This document shows, piece after piece, positions 7,338 to 13,968 of a DNA stretch of 14,339 bases. Made by a program: the position numbers and the translations under genes. This DNA is from Bacillota bacterium (GTDB taxonomy: Bacteria; Bacillota; Clostridia; Acetivibrionales; DSM-1351), in the NCBI GenBank assembly GCA_023412635.1, contig JAEYNI010000277.1, positions 1 through 14,339 on the forward strand, written 5' to 3'. The notes below the pieces were generated by a model. It was not told the origin of the DNA. It searched no databases and was given only the letters and a program-made list of their open reading frames with translations. How positions within the stretch are numbered: position 1 is the stretch's first letter; every line of letters starts with the position of its first letter.

Positions 7338-8507
7338 ATGGCAAATGACAGATTTCTACTTATCAAGACGTATAGTTACATGCTTTGGGCTGACATAGAT
7401 CATGTACTGGGACAGCTGCTTATGGCCGAGCTCACAGGCAGAATACCTGTGGTGTACTGGCCTACCCACTGCCTGAACAATGGATTTGTACATACAAATG
7501 GTTTTGAACTATATTTTGAGCCCATAAACAGCTACACAATATTTAGCCTGACTAATCCTCAATACACATACTATCCGCCTATATGGGATTCAGACAATCT
7601 GCTGGTAGACGATCACACGAAGGATACCTGGAGATACCGCAATGTGGGAGATATTCTGGGAAGCAAGGCCAATGTAGTTGTAGGGGATGTATATTATAAT
7701 GTCTTTGAACTCATACCTTTTATAAAGAAAAATCACAGCGTGTATGGTATGACCGTTGAGCAGGTATATCGATATCTTTTCAGTAAATATATCAGGATAA
7801 AACCTGATATTGATATGGAGATTCAGGGTTATTACAATTCCTGGCTGAAGGATAGTCATCCGATTCTTGCGGTCCATGTACGAAGGGCTGATGAAGGGAA
7901 AATATTTGATACCAAAGATACAGACAAGTTTGACAATCAATACTGGAACAAGGTCTACAGAAAAGTCGGGAAGGAGAATAGCAAACCCGATAATAAGGAT
8001 TACAAATATCTTAAAAAGGGTAAGTACAAGGAACCAAACAAGCTTTACCATGAGGAGATCAAAAAGATTATTGAAAAATACAACATCAAAAAAATATTCC
8101 TTCTAACAGATTGTCAGAAAACTGTTGAGGAATACGCAAAAATGTACGGTTCTATAGTCGTTGTTACAGATTGTAAGCGGTTATCGTCAGATCAGGAAAT
8201 CTCATATATGGAAAATGCAATGATAAAAAGGAGACGGGGTGTTGAAGTAATAAAAGATGCATTTATTGCAGCCAAATGTGATTTCTTTATCGGAAATGAT
8301 TTTTCAAACCTGTCACAGGCTGTTACCCGTATGAGGGATTGGCCTTCCAAGAACACCAAGCTGCTCTATTGGGTTCATAAAAGAAGAAAGTATCCGGTAA
8401 ATGTAAAGCTGATTATAAGAAAAGATAAAAATATATTACTTGGCTTAATAAAAAAGATTTTCGGTAAGCTGGTACCTGGTCTGGGAGGTGCTGAAAATGC
8501 CAAGTGA
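7338..8507 (+). CDS. Putative fucosyltransferase, GT23 (NodZ/FUT8)-like, paralogue 1
   Basis: This 389-residue cytoplasmic-looking protein has no signal peptide or clear membrane helix. The N-terminal part carries DRFLLIK (4-10) and W-x-D-I-D-H-V-x-G-Q (17-26). The central motif HVRRADE (180-186) closely resembles HVRRTDK of alpha-1,6-fucosyltransferases (NodZ, FUT8), where the first Arg is needed for activity. Near the C-terminus lie LLTD (255-258), a basic KRRRGVEVIKD (297-307) and CDFFIGNDFSNLS (314-326), matching the usual C-terminal donor-side pattern. Relative to its two paralogues it has an extra Lys/Asp-rich insertion of about 40 residues after the HVRR motif, and a basic, partly amphipathic tail (346-389) that could touch the membrane. 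The start has GAGGTG 10 nt upstream. In its first 60 residues it shares 35 positions with paralogue 2 and 30 with paralogue 3. GDP-fucose genes nearby support a fucosyl donor, but other nucleotide-sugar transferases of this superfamily remain possible. Confidence 0.62.
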   Translation: MANDRFLLIKTYSYMLWADIDHVLGQLLMAELTGRIPVVYWPTHCLNNGFVHTNGFELYFEPINSYTIFSLTNPQYTYYPPIWDSDNLLVDDHTKDTWRYRNVGDILGSKANVVVGDVYYNVFELIPFIKKNHSVYGMTVEQVYRYLFSKYIRIKPDIDMEIQGYYNSWLKDSHPILAVHVRRADEGKIFDTKDTDKFDNQYWNKVYRKVGKENSKPDNKDYKYLKKGKYKEPNKLYHEEIKKIIEKYNIKKIFLLTDCQKTVEEYAKMYGSIVVVTDCKRLSSDQEISYMENAMIKRRRGVEVIKDAFIAAKCDFFIGNDFSNLSQAVTRMRDWPSKNTKLLYWVHKRRKYPVNVKLIIRKDKNILLGLIKKIFGKLVPGLGGAENAK

Positions 8508-9558
8508 TAGGTTTTTGTTGATAAAATCCTGGGGCTGTGGGTTCTGGTCTGATGTTGACCATGTTATGGGACAGCTTTTAGTTGCTGAAATAACAAACAG
8601 AATTCCCATAGTATATTGGGGAACTAATAGTCTTTACGGGGAATCCTTCAAAACAAATGCCTTTGAGCTTTATTTTGAGCCGGTAGCCGGCTACACGGTT
8701 CATGATATTGTAAGGCCGGAATATACTTATTACCCGCCTATATGGAATTTCAGCAACGTTATGATTGAAGATCTGGATAAGGTGGCCTGGGCGCACAGAA
8801 ATTTGGGTGAAATGATAAACAGTGATGCAAATGTAATTGTAAGTGATGTTCACTACTTTGTACGTCCAATAATAAATTTCATTCCAAGTGAGCACTGGGC
8901 TTACGGGATGAACGCACATCAGATTTACCGGTGTTTGTTTGATAAATACCTTCGGTTAAAGCCGGATATTCTCCAGGAAATAGATGAATTCTATGTAAAG
9001 GAAATGAAAGATGGGAGACCGCTTCTAGGTGTTCATATGAGGGGCGGAGATAAGGTTCGGGAAGTTGAAAATCTCTCACATCTGAACAAGCAATACCACA
9101 TGAAAATCAAAGAGTTCATCTCCAGACATAGAATAGAGAAGCTGCTGCTGCTCACAGATTGCAAGGAAATGGTGGATGATTTTCTTGAGCGTTACGGTTC
9201 CAAAGTAGTTTATACTGATTGCAGAAGAGGACTTATCAATGCCACGGGTGATGCGCCGCACTTGCAGGACTACACTATAAAGCGTCGTAAAGGAATAGAA
9301 ATAATTAAGGATACTTATCTTGCAGCTAAATGCGATTTCTTTATAGGTAATGGTTATTCAAATGTATCCTATACCGTAAAACGCCTGAAGGATTGGCCTG
9401 AAGAGAATATGGTTCTCTTTTACAGGGATCTGAAGGGAGAGATAAAGTTGGCTAAAAAGAGGGTAAAGGCTGAGGGTAAGAGGAGAATTTTGGAGTCAGA
9501 GAGCCACCGGTTGGAGTATCCTGAATTTTACGGAGGTGTTAATACTTATGTCGACTAA
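8497..9558 (+). CDS. Putative fucosyltransferase, GT23-like, paralogue 2
   Basis: The start is ATG at 8497, not the in-frame GTG at 8488. Alignment to the other two proteins begins here (MPSDRFLLIK), and GGGAGG (8483-8488) is 8 nt upstream. The protein has 353 residues and aligns without gaps to paralogue 1 through residue 180. The key motif is HMRGGDK (180-186): the first Arg and the acidic position are kept, but the second Arg is Gly. LLLLTDCKE (216-224) and CDFFIGNGYSNVS (279-291) are intact. A charged tail after 309 is unlike either neighbour. Its first 11 bases overlap the end of paralogue 1, implying translational coupling. The acceptor is unknown; retained motifs argue for an active enzyme with altered specificity. 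Confidence 0.62.
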   Translation: MPSDRFLLIKSWGCGFWSDVDHVMGQLLVAEITNRIPIVYWGTNSLYGESFKTNAFELYFEPVAGYTVHDIVRPEYTYYPPIWNFSNVMIEDLDKVAWAHRNLGEMINSDANVIVSDVHYFVRPIINFIPSEHWAYGMNAHQIYRCLFDKYLRLKPDILQEIDEFYVKEMKDGRPLLGVHMRGGDKVREVENLSHLNKQYHMKIKEFISRHRIEKLLLLTDCKEMVDDFLERYGSKVVYTDCRRGLINATGDAPHLQDYTIKRRKGIEIIKDTYLAAKCDFFIGNGYSNVSYTVKRLKDWPEENMVLFYRDLKGEIKLAKKRVKAEGKRRILESESHRLEYPEFYGGVNTYVD

Positions 9559-10507
9559 TAGATTTCTTCTAATTAAAGCTTTAGGTAACAGCCTCTGGGG
9601 TGAGGTTGATCATGTGATATGTCAAATCCTGGCAGCTGAGCTGACAAACAGGATTCCTGTGATTTATTGGGGGATGGAGAGCCTTTACAGTGAATCCCTT
9701 ACTACAAATGCATTTGACTTATTCTTTGAGCCCGTTTCGCAATTCAGCTTTCATGATGTTGTAAGAGTAGAGTATACTTACTATCCCTCTGTTTGGAAAT
9801 TTGAAAATGTACTGGCTGAAGATACCGAACGATTAAAAATGGAAAATCGTGATCTAAAAAGCCTTATGAAGAGTGATGCCAATGTAGTAGTCAGCGATGT
9901 CTATTACCCTATACGGGCCTTGCTGCCTTGGGTAAAAAGTGATCATTGGGCATACGGTAAAACTCCTCACCAGATATATCGAAGGCTTTTCGATACCTAT
10001 CTTAAACCTAAGCCTGAAATTTTAAAGGAAATAAAGAAATTTATCAATACCAATCCTAATTTCAGAGACGAAAAGCCTATTATAGGTGTTCATGTAAGAG
10101 GAGATGCAATTGTAAAGGAAGTGGCCCAGTTATATGACCTTAATGAATATTACAAACCAAACTTATGGCAGTTTATTGTAAGGTATAATGCAAGGCATCT
10201 TTTCTTAATCACAGACTCAAAGAAAATATTTTCACAATATAAAAAGCTATACGGAAAAAATGATTTACTCATTTACTCAGGCAGTAAAAAAGAACCCCTT
10301 AAGGAGAGAATTGCAACCTGCCTGCTGGACTACCCGAACAAACGCCATAAAGGGGTAGAACTGATAAAAGACACTGTTGAGATAATCAAGGACACTTATC
10401 TTGCCGCTCAATGTGATTTTTTTATTGGGAATGGATATTCAAACCTTTCAAATACGGTAATGCGCCTTAAAGACTGGCCTGATACTAATATAAAACTATT
10501 ATATTGA
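9548..10507 (+). CDS. Putative fucosyltransferase, GT23-like, paralogue 3
   Basis: The start is ATG at 9548 by alignment (MSTNRFLLIK); an in-frame GTG at 9536 lies inside the ribosome site GGAGG (9532-9536). The product is 319 residues and lacks the charged tails of the other two, ending shortly after the conserved RLKDWP. The central motif is HVRGDA (182-187), the most diverged of the three: one Arg remains and the spacing to the acidic residue is shorter. CDFFIGNGYSNLS (289-301) is intact. A seven-codon tandem duplication (VELIKDT/VEIIKDT, residues 270-283) precedes it and is absent from the paralogues. The gene overlaps paralogue 2 by 11 nt and is the last of the co-directional block. It could be a catalytically altered partner or a transferase with other acceptor use. 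Confidence 0.6.
   Translation: MSTNRFLLIKALGNSLWGEVDHVICQILAAELTNRIPVIYWGMESLYSESLTTNAFDLFFEPVSQFSFHDVVRVEYTYYPSVWKFENVLAEDTERLKMENRDLKSLMKSDANVVVSDVYYPIRALLPWVKSDHWAYGKTPHQIYRRLFDTYLKPKPEILKEIKKFINTNPNFRDEKPIIGVHVRGDAIVKEVAQLYDLNEYYKPNLWQFIVRYNARHLFLITDSKKIFSQYKKLYGKNDLLIYSGSKKEPLKERIATCLLDYPNKRHKGVELIKDTVEIIKDTYLAAQCDFFIGNGYSNLSNTVMRLKDWPDTNIKLLY
10355..10396 (+). repeat. 21-bp tandem duplication inside paralogue 3
   Basis: Bases 10355-10375 and 10376-10396 encode VELIKDT and VEIIKDT; 15 of 21 bases match. Paralogues 1 and 2 have a single copy (VEVIKDA, IEIIKDT) at the equivalent place, so the insertion arose after the gene duplications. The differences are mostly silent or conservative, so the protein sequence is being maintained. 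Confidence 0.8.
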
Positions 10508-10526
10508 AATACTCAGAAGAGGAAAG

Positions 10527-10557
10527 GCCCAGCGTGACACATTATGTCACGCTGGGC
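10527..10557. terminator. Perfect 13-bp hairpin between convergent genes
   Basis: Bases 10527-10539 and 10545-10557 are perfectly complementary, GC-rich, with a 5-nt loop. The plus-strand 3' side has no T-run; reading the minus strand, a pyrimidine-rich CTTTCCTCTT follows. It most likely ends the transferase message and/or the convergent secreted-protein message, perhaps also protecting 3' ends. Confidence 0.6.
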
Positions 10558-10560
10558 AGA

Positions 10561-10584
10561 CCAAAGAGGATTTACCATCTTTGG
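10561..10584. terminator. Second hairpin in the convergent intergenic region
   Basis: CCAAAGA (10561-10567) pairs with TCTTTGG (10578-10584) around a 10-nt loop, only 3 nt from the stronger hairpin. No T-run follows on either strand. It may act with its neighbour as a bidirectional transcript end. On its own it is weak evidence. Confidence 0.35.
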
Positions 10585-10610
10585 TGAAGGACTAGATTAA
10601 ATAAGAACGC

Positions 10611-11267
10611 TTATTTTTTAGGGATAAAACTGTTTAACAATTTTGTGTCTGTCAGTATTTTCTTTTTTAGATCATTAATTCTGTCTACAAGTTGGCTATA
10701 TTTCTCAGTATTCGTTTTGTCAGCTTCTATGGAGGCTAAACTCTTTTCAACAGCTTTTATTCTATTGGATAATGCGTTCAATTTACCTGTGTAACTATTT
10801 ACAAAGCCCTTAAGGCTTGACCCTTTAATTTTAGGTCCACCAATTGTTATTGCTGAACCGGTAGTTGAAACTGCAGTTCCGGAGGTTGACACAGCAGAGC
10901 CTGTTGTGGTGATTGCCGATCCGGTTGTAATATTGGCAGTTATATAGGAATTCATTTCTTTAGACAGCTTATTGTAATCAACTTCAATCTTTATTACCTT
11001 TTTATCAACATTATTAAGCTTTTCAGCATTGGGGTCCTTCACAGCTTTATTTTCTGTTCTTTTCTCAGTCTTTTTTTTATCATTTTTATCCTTTATATCA
11101 GCCTTGTTCTCAGTCTTTGTTACGTTATTTTTCTCGGTTTTGGCTTCTAGTCTGGCCTCCTTTTTACCGGTTGCATTTTGATTTTTTGCAGATACTGCAA
11201 AGGGCATTGATGATATAAGAGCTATTGCGGTGAATATCGCCAATGCTTTATGTAATTTTTTTCTCAT
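10611..11267 (-). CDS. Secreted Lys-rich protein with Thr/Ser-Gly-Ser-Ala heptad repeats
   Basis: The start is taken at 11267 because GGGAGGT (11274-11280) lies 6 nt upstream and a clean signal peptide follows (MRKK, hydrophobic core about 8-25, likely cut after VSA at residue 27). The mature part has three zones: a very Lys/Glu/Asn-rich linker (28-90), four consecutive 7-residue repeats (114-141: TTGSAIT, TTGSAVS, TSGTAVS, TTGSAIT) followed by GGPK, and a predicted helical/coiled-coil end (about 152-213). No LPXTG, S-layer homology or cell-wall binding domain is seen. The basic linker may bind wall polymers, and the Thr/Ser repeats look like O-glycosylation or flexible-linker sequence. It is transcribed toward the transferase genes. 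I do not know a named family, and function is unknown. Confidence 0.82.
   Translation of the reverse strand: MRKKLHKALAIFTAIALISSMPFAVSAKNQNATGKKEARLEAKTEKNNVTKTENKADIKDKNDKKKTEKRTENKAVKDPNAEKLNNVDKKVIKIEVDYNKLSKEMNSYITANITTGSAITTTGSAVSTSGTAVSTTGSAITIGGPKIKGSSLKGFVNSYTGKLNALSNRIKAVEKSLASIEADKTNTEKYSQLVDRINDLKKKILTDTKLLNSFIPKK
10845..10928 (-). repeat. Four 21-bp repeats encoding TTGSAIT-type heptads
   Basis: Each 21-bp unit encodes T-(T/S)-G-(S/T)-A-(I/V)-(T/S). Protein conservation exceeds that of the codons, which vary (for example GGT/GGC for Gly at different positions is not uniform), so the array is not a very recent expansion. Four units lie in the mature secreted region. Confidence 0.85.
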
Positions 11268-11294
11268 AGTAATACCTCCCTTTCTAATATATAT

Positions 11295-11301
11295 TTCGAC
11301 A
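11295..11301. promoter_or_regulatory. Possible Spo0A box
   Basis: TTCGACA (TGTCGAA on the other strand) is a perfect match to the Spo0A-binding core. It lies 28 nt upstream of the secreted-protein start, inside its probable leader and between divergent genes. A 7-base match alone is weak evidence. Confidence 0.25.
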
Positions 11302-11367
11302 GAGAAAGACAAAATGAGGGGAGAGTTTTTTGCTTAATTTTCGTTCCACTTTTCAAAGGTATTTCGT

Positions 11368-11373
11368 ATTATA
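11368..11373 (-). promoter_or_regulatory. Candidate -10 element for the secreted-protein gene
   Basis: On the minus strand this reads TATAAT within TGCTATATAAT, which also resembles an extended -10 (TGnTATATA). The -35 region at 17 bp is poor. It would give a leader of roughly 90 nt containing the Spo0A-like box. Confidence 0.35.
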
Positions 11374-11396
11374 TAGCATTGGTATAAGTACCCGGC

Positions 11397-11402
11397 TATA
11401 AT
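11397..11402 (+). promoter_or_regulatory. Candidate -10 element for the phosphotransferase gene
   Basis: A perfect TATAAT whose predicted start site, near 11408, lies just upstream of the ribosome site GGAGGAG (11413-11419). No good -35 is found at 16-18 bp, so an activator or a chance match is possible. Confidence 0.3.
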
Positions 11403-11423
11403 TCATTGTTTTGGAGGAGTATG

Positions 11424-12335
11424 ATGGATACCAAGGAAACTAAGTATTTTAGCTATATTAAAAGTAAATATCCTCAAATTGTAATTGACAAGATGGAATG
11501 CAATTTTACCGATGGAAAACATGGAGATATTGTTATTGTTAATGAAAAGGATGTTTTCAAGTTTGCAAGGTATGATTGGAGTGTCGGATATATAGATAAT
11601 GAAGTTAATGTAATCAATGCCATTGGAAGATATTTGTCAATTACTGTACCGAGGGCTGAACTTATTGAAAAAGGAATTGGCCGGTTCAGTTATATAAGAG
11701 GAGAGCCCTTGTACAGAAATGCTCTGTTGCAGCTGGGAAGCAGGGCACAGGATATAATTGCAGAACAATTGGCAGATTTTTTGAACCAGCTGCATTCCAT
11801 ACCCTTAAAGGGAGATAGCTTTAATAAAATAGCAGAATGCCAGTTGACTATGTCACAGGAAGAGTGGCTGATAAAATGTGAGGAAATTGAAAGAAAGGTA
11901 TTCCCATATTGCGACAGCTACTCAAAGGAATATTTCAGGCAGCTTTTTAAACCACTGTTTGAAAATGAAAAGTTTATAGACTTTAAACCAACTCTTATTC
12001 ATGGAGATTTGTCTCCATATCATATTATTTTTAACAAAAATATAAACCGAATCAGCGGGATTATAGATTTTGGTTTGTCAGGGATAGGTGATCCTGCTTA
12101 TGATATAGCAATTCTCCTGGATAATTACGGAGAGTCCTTTATAAAAAGAATGAGCAGATTATACAAAAATATTGTTCGGTACCTTGATAGGGCAAGATTC
12201 TATGCGTACATAAACTATCCGTTATGGGCTAAAGCTTTATCCGATATGCTTGCCACAAGAGATTTCAGCAACTTCAGAATACCGGTTAAGGACAGAGACA
12301 TTATGCCTATAGGGACAAAATGGGTTAAGGAATAA
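11424..12335 (+). CDS. APH-family (aminoglycoside phosphotransferase-like) kinase
   Basis: This 303-residue cytoplasmic small-molecule kinase belongs to the APH/choline-kinase superfamily. Visible elements are a nucleotide-binding Lys in VFKFAR (44-49), the paired Glu probably in DNEVNVI (58-64), the catalytic-loop motif LIHGDLSPYHIIF (191-203) with Asp195, and the metal-binding IIDFG (213-217) followed by GDPAYDIAILL (222-232). In the catalytic loop the usual Asn is His200. I recall the same substitution in macrolide phosphotransferases, so it need not be inactivating. ATG at 11424 is preferred over the adjacent ATG at 11421, because GGAGGAG ends 4 nt before it. No resistance context is present. 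The substrate could be an antibiotic, a sugar or a metabolite. It may share a transcript with the DivIVA-like gene 86 nt downstream. Confidence 0.8.
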   Translation: MDTKETKYFSYIKSKYPQIVIDKMECNFTDGKHGDIVIVNEKDVFKFARYDWSVGYIDNEVNVINAIGRYLSITVPRAELIEKGIGRFSYIRGEPLYRNALLQLGSRAQDIIAEQLADFLNQLHSIPLKGDSFNKIAECQLTMSQEEWLIKCEEIERKVFPYCDSYSKEYFRQLFKPLFENEKFIDFKPTLIHGDLSPYHIIFNKNINRISGIIDFGLSGIGDPAYDIAILLDNYGESFIKRMSRLYKNIVRYLDRARFYAYINYPLWAKALSDMLATRDFSNFRIPVKDRDIMPIGTKWVKE

Positions 12336-12421
12336 TCTGAGTCATACAAAAACGGTTCTCGGAATATATTTATTATTTAAGAATATATATTTAGTATGAA
12401 AGAAGATTGGGAGTGGGACGT

Positions 12422-12874
12422 ATGAATTATACCCCTGAGGAATTAAGAAGTATTTGTCTCAAAAGATCGATTCTGGATGGCTATAACAGAAAACAGGTTG
12501 ATAACTTACTCACTTTAATTAATGAAGACTACTCAAGAGTTGTAAAAGAAAATGAAGAAATGAAGAACAGGATAAACGGACTAAATGAAGCAATACAGCA
12601 CTATAAAATGCTTGAAGAATCACTCCAACACTCAATTCTGGTTGCTCAGCATACAAGTGAACAAATAAAAGTAAATGCATGTGAAAAGGCAAGACTTATC
12701 ACAAATGAAGCAGAAGCAAATGCCAGTAAGCTTATAGAAACAGCTAATCAGGAAATTGTAAGAGCCAAAGGAAAGCTTGAGGAGATAAAGGTCGGGCTAT
12801 TTACCTTTAAAAAGAAGGCCGAGGTGCTGCTTCAGGCTCAAATGGATGTTCTTAACCAGATAACAATTGATTAG
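12422..12874 (+). CDS. DivIVA-domain coiled-coil protein
   Basis: This 150-residue protein begins with a DivIVA-like segment: YTPEELRSICLKRSILDGYNRKQVDNLL (3-30), corresponding to the family pattern of a short helix, a Gly-Tyr turn and V-D-x-x-L. This N-terminal part targets curved membranes in DivIVA/GpsB proteins. The remainder is a long coiled coil rich in Glu, Ala and Lys (about 36-145). The start at 12422 is supported by the GGGAG at 12409-12413; an upstream in-frame TTG at 12407 would overlap that site. It is shorter than typical DivIVA and outside the usual sepF/ylmH division cluster, so it is probably an accessory DivIVA-like protein for cell poles, septa or cell-envelope growth. Confidence 0.8.
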   Translation: MNYTPEELRSICLKRSILDGYNRKQVDNLLTLINEDYSRVVKENEEMKNRINGLNEAIQHYKMLEESLQHSILVAQHTSEQIKVNACEKARLITNEAEANASKLIETANQEIVRAKGKLEEIKVGLFTFKKKAEVLLQAQMDVLNQITID

Positions 12875-12947
12875 TTAATTGATTTTTACTTGGATATGTC
12901 AAAAAAGATATTACGGATAGTGTTAAAGGCTTGGATTCAGGCAGCAG

Positions 12948-12985
12948 AGGCAGTCCCTTGTTTTGGAACTGCCTTCTTCCTTTTT
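12948..12985 (+). terminator. Intrinsic terminator after the DivIVA-like gene
   Basis: AGGCAGTCC (12948-12956) pairs with GGAACTGCCT (12965-12974) with one bulged A and an 8-nt loop, followed by a T-rich tail (TTCTTCCTTTTT). On the other strand no T-run follows, so it serves mainly the plus-strand genes. Confidence 0.8.
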
Positions 12986-12999
12986 ATAGTTTTCATATA

Positions 13000-13929
13000 T
13001 TAGTGAAAAATCTTTAAATAATAATCATATTCCCGGCGTAAACCTTCCTCCATTTCAATTTTAGGACTCCAGCCGGTCTCCCGAATTTTTGAATTATCAA
13101 GCACCCTTCTGTGAGTACCATCGGGCTTTGTAGTATCAAAAACCAGCTCGCCAGTGTAACCGATGACCTTTTTAAGGGTTTCTGCCAGTTCTCTGATGCT
13201 TATCTCTTTACCCGAACCAATGTTTACAAAGTCATTGCCCTCATAGGTCAGCATTAGGTTCAGGCAGGCTTCGGCCATATCATCAACGTAAAGAAATTCT
13301 CTTAAAGGAGTACCTGTTCCCCAAAGTTCAACCCTGGGACTATTATCAAGTTTTGCCTTGTGCAGCTTAATAATCATGGATGGAATTACATGAGCGTTGT
13401 ATAAATCAAATCTGTCATTTATTCCGTACAGGCTTGCCGGCATTGCGCATATATAGCGTGTGCCATATTGCCTGTTATACGACTGACACATCTTTATACC
13501 GGATATTTTTGCCAAAGCATAAGCTTCATTTGTGGGTTCAAGGGGTCCGGTAAGCAGATACTCCTCTTTAATTGGCTGCGGGCAGGTTTTAGGATAGATA
13601 CAGGAACTTCCCAGAAACATTAGCTTCTTAACACCATATTTATAGGAGCTTTTTATAAGGTTGCACTCCATTAACATATTTTCCATTATAAAGTCTGCGG
13701 GAAAAGTGTTGTTGGCATATATACCTCCAACCTTCGCCGCAGCTATAAATACATATTCGGGTTTTTCAGTTCTGAAAAAGTCTTCAGTTGATACCTGGTC
13801 TGTCAGATCCAATTCACTATGTATTCTATATATGATTTTATGATAACCGTTACGCTCAAGGCACCGGACTAAAGCAGATCCCACCATACCCGTATGTCCG
13901 GCAACATAAATCTTGCTGTCCTTATTCAT
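13000..13929 (-). CDS. fcl: GDP-L-fucose synthase
   Basis: Fcl (WcaG) converts GDP-4-keto-6-deoxy-D-mannose to GDP-L-fucose by epimerisation at C3/C5 and NADPH reduction, in the cytosol. The 309-residue length is normal for the family. Visible are the Rossmann motif GHTGMVGS (11-18), GSSCIYP (107-113) giving Ser108 and catalytic Cys110, YALAK (137-141) giving Tyr137 and Lys141, and MPASLYG followed by NDRFDLYNAHVIP with His180. These correspond, shifted by one, to Ser107, Cys109, Tyr136, Lys140 and His179 of the E. coli enzyme as I recall it. All catalytic residues are present, so the enzyme should be active. A GGGGGAA purine stretch precedes the ATG. It lies 39 nt after gmd on the same strand, forming a gmd-fcl operon. 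Confidence 0.96.
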   Translation of the reverse strand: MNKDSKIYVAGHTGMVGSALVRCLERNGYHKIIYRIHSELDLTDQVSTEDFFRTEKPEYVFIAAAKVGGIYANNTFPADFIMENMLMECNLIKSSYKYGVKKLMFLGSSCIYPKTCPQPIKEEYLLTGPLEPTNEAYALAKISGIKMCQSYNRQYGTRYICAMPASLYGINDRFDLYNAHVIPSMIIKLHKAKLDNSPRVELWGTGTPLREFLYVDDMAEACLNLMLTYEGNDFVNIGSGKEISIRELAETLKKVIGYTGELVFDTTKPDGTHRRVLDNSKIRETGWSPKIEMEEGLRREYDYYLKIFH

Positions 13930-13968
13930 AAGATTCCCCCTTAAAGTACTGGTATAAACCTAATTTCA

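Noticed and set aside
7590..8051. A 153-codon open frame on the minus strand inside transferase paralogue 1
   Set aside because: It lies wholly opposite a gene with clear family motifs, its translation has no recognisable domain, and no ribosome site supports it.
8488..8496. GTG at 8488 as the start of paralogue 2 (and GTG at 9536 for paralogue 3)
   Set aside because: Both GTGs overlap the GGAGG ribosome site, and the three proteins align only from the downstream ATGs.
10527..10557. The perfect 13-bp inverted repeat as a transposon end or IS remnant
   Set aside because: The two arms are only 5 nt apart, there is no transposase or target duplication, and it lies between convergent genes where a terminator is expected.
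10845..10928. The 21-bp repeats as a CRISPR-like or phase-variable array
   Set aside because: The units are contiguous in-frame coding repeats without spacers, and their length is a multiple of three, so slippage would not switch the frame.
11284..11312. A minus-strand promoter TTGTCT-17-TATTAG for the secreted protein
   Set aside because: Its predicted start site would fall within the ribosome binding site at 11274-11280, leaving no usable leader; the -10 at 11368-11373 fits better.
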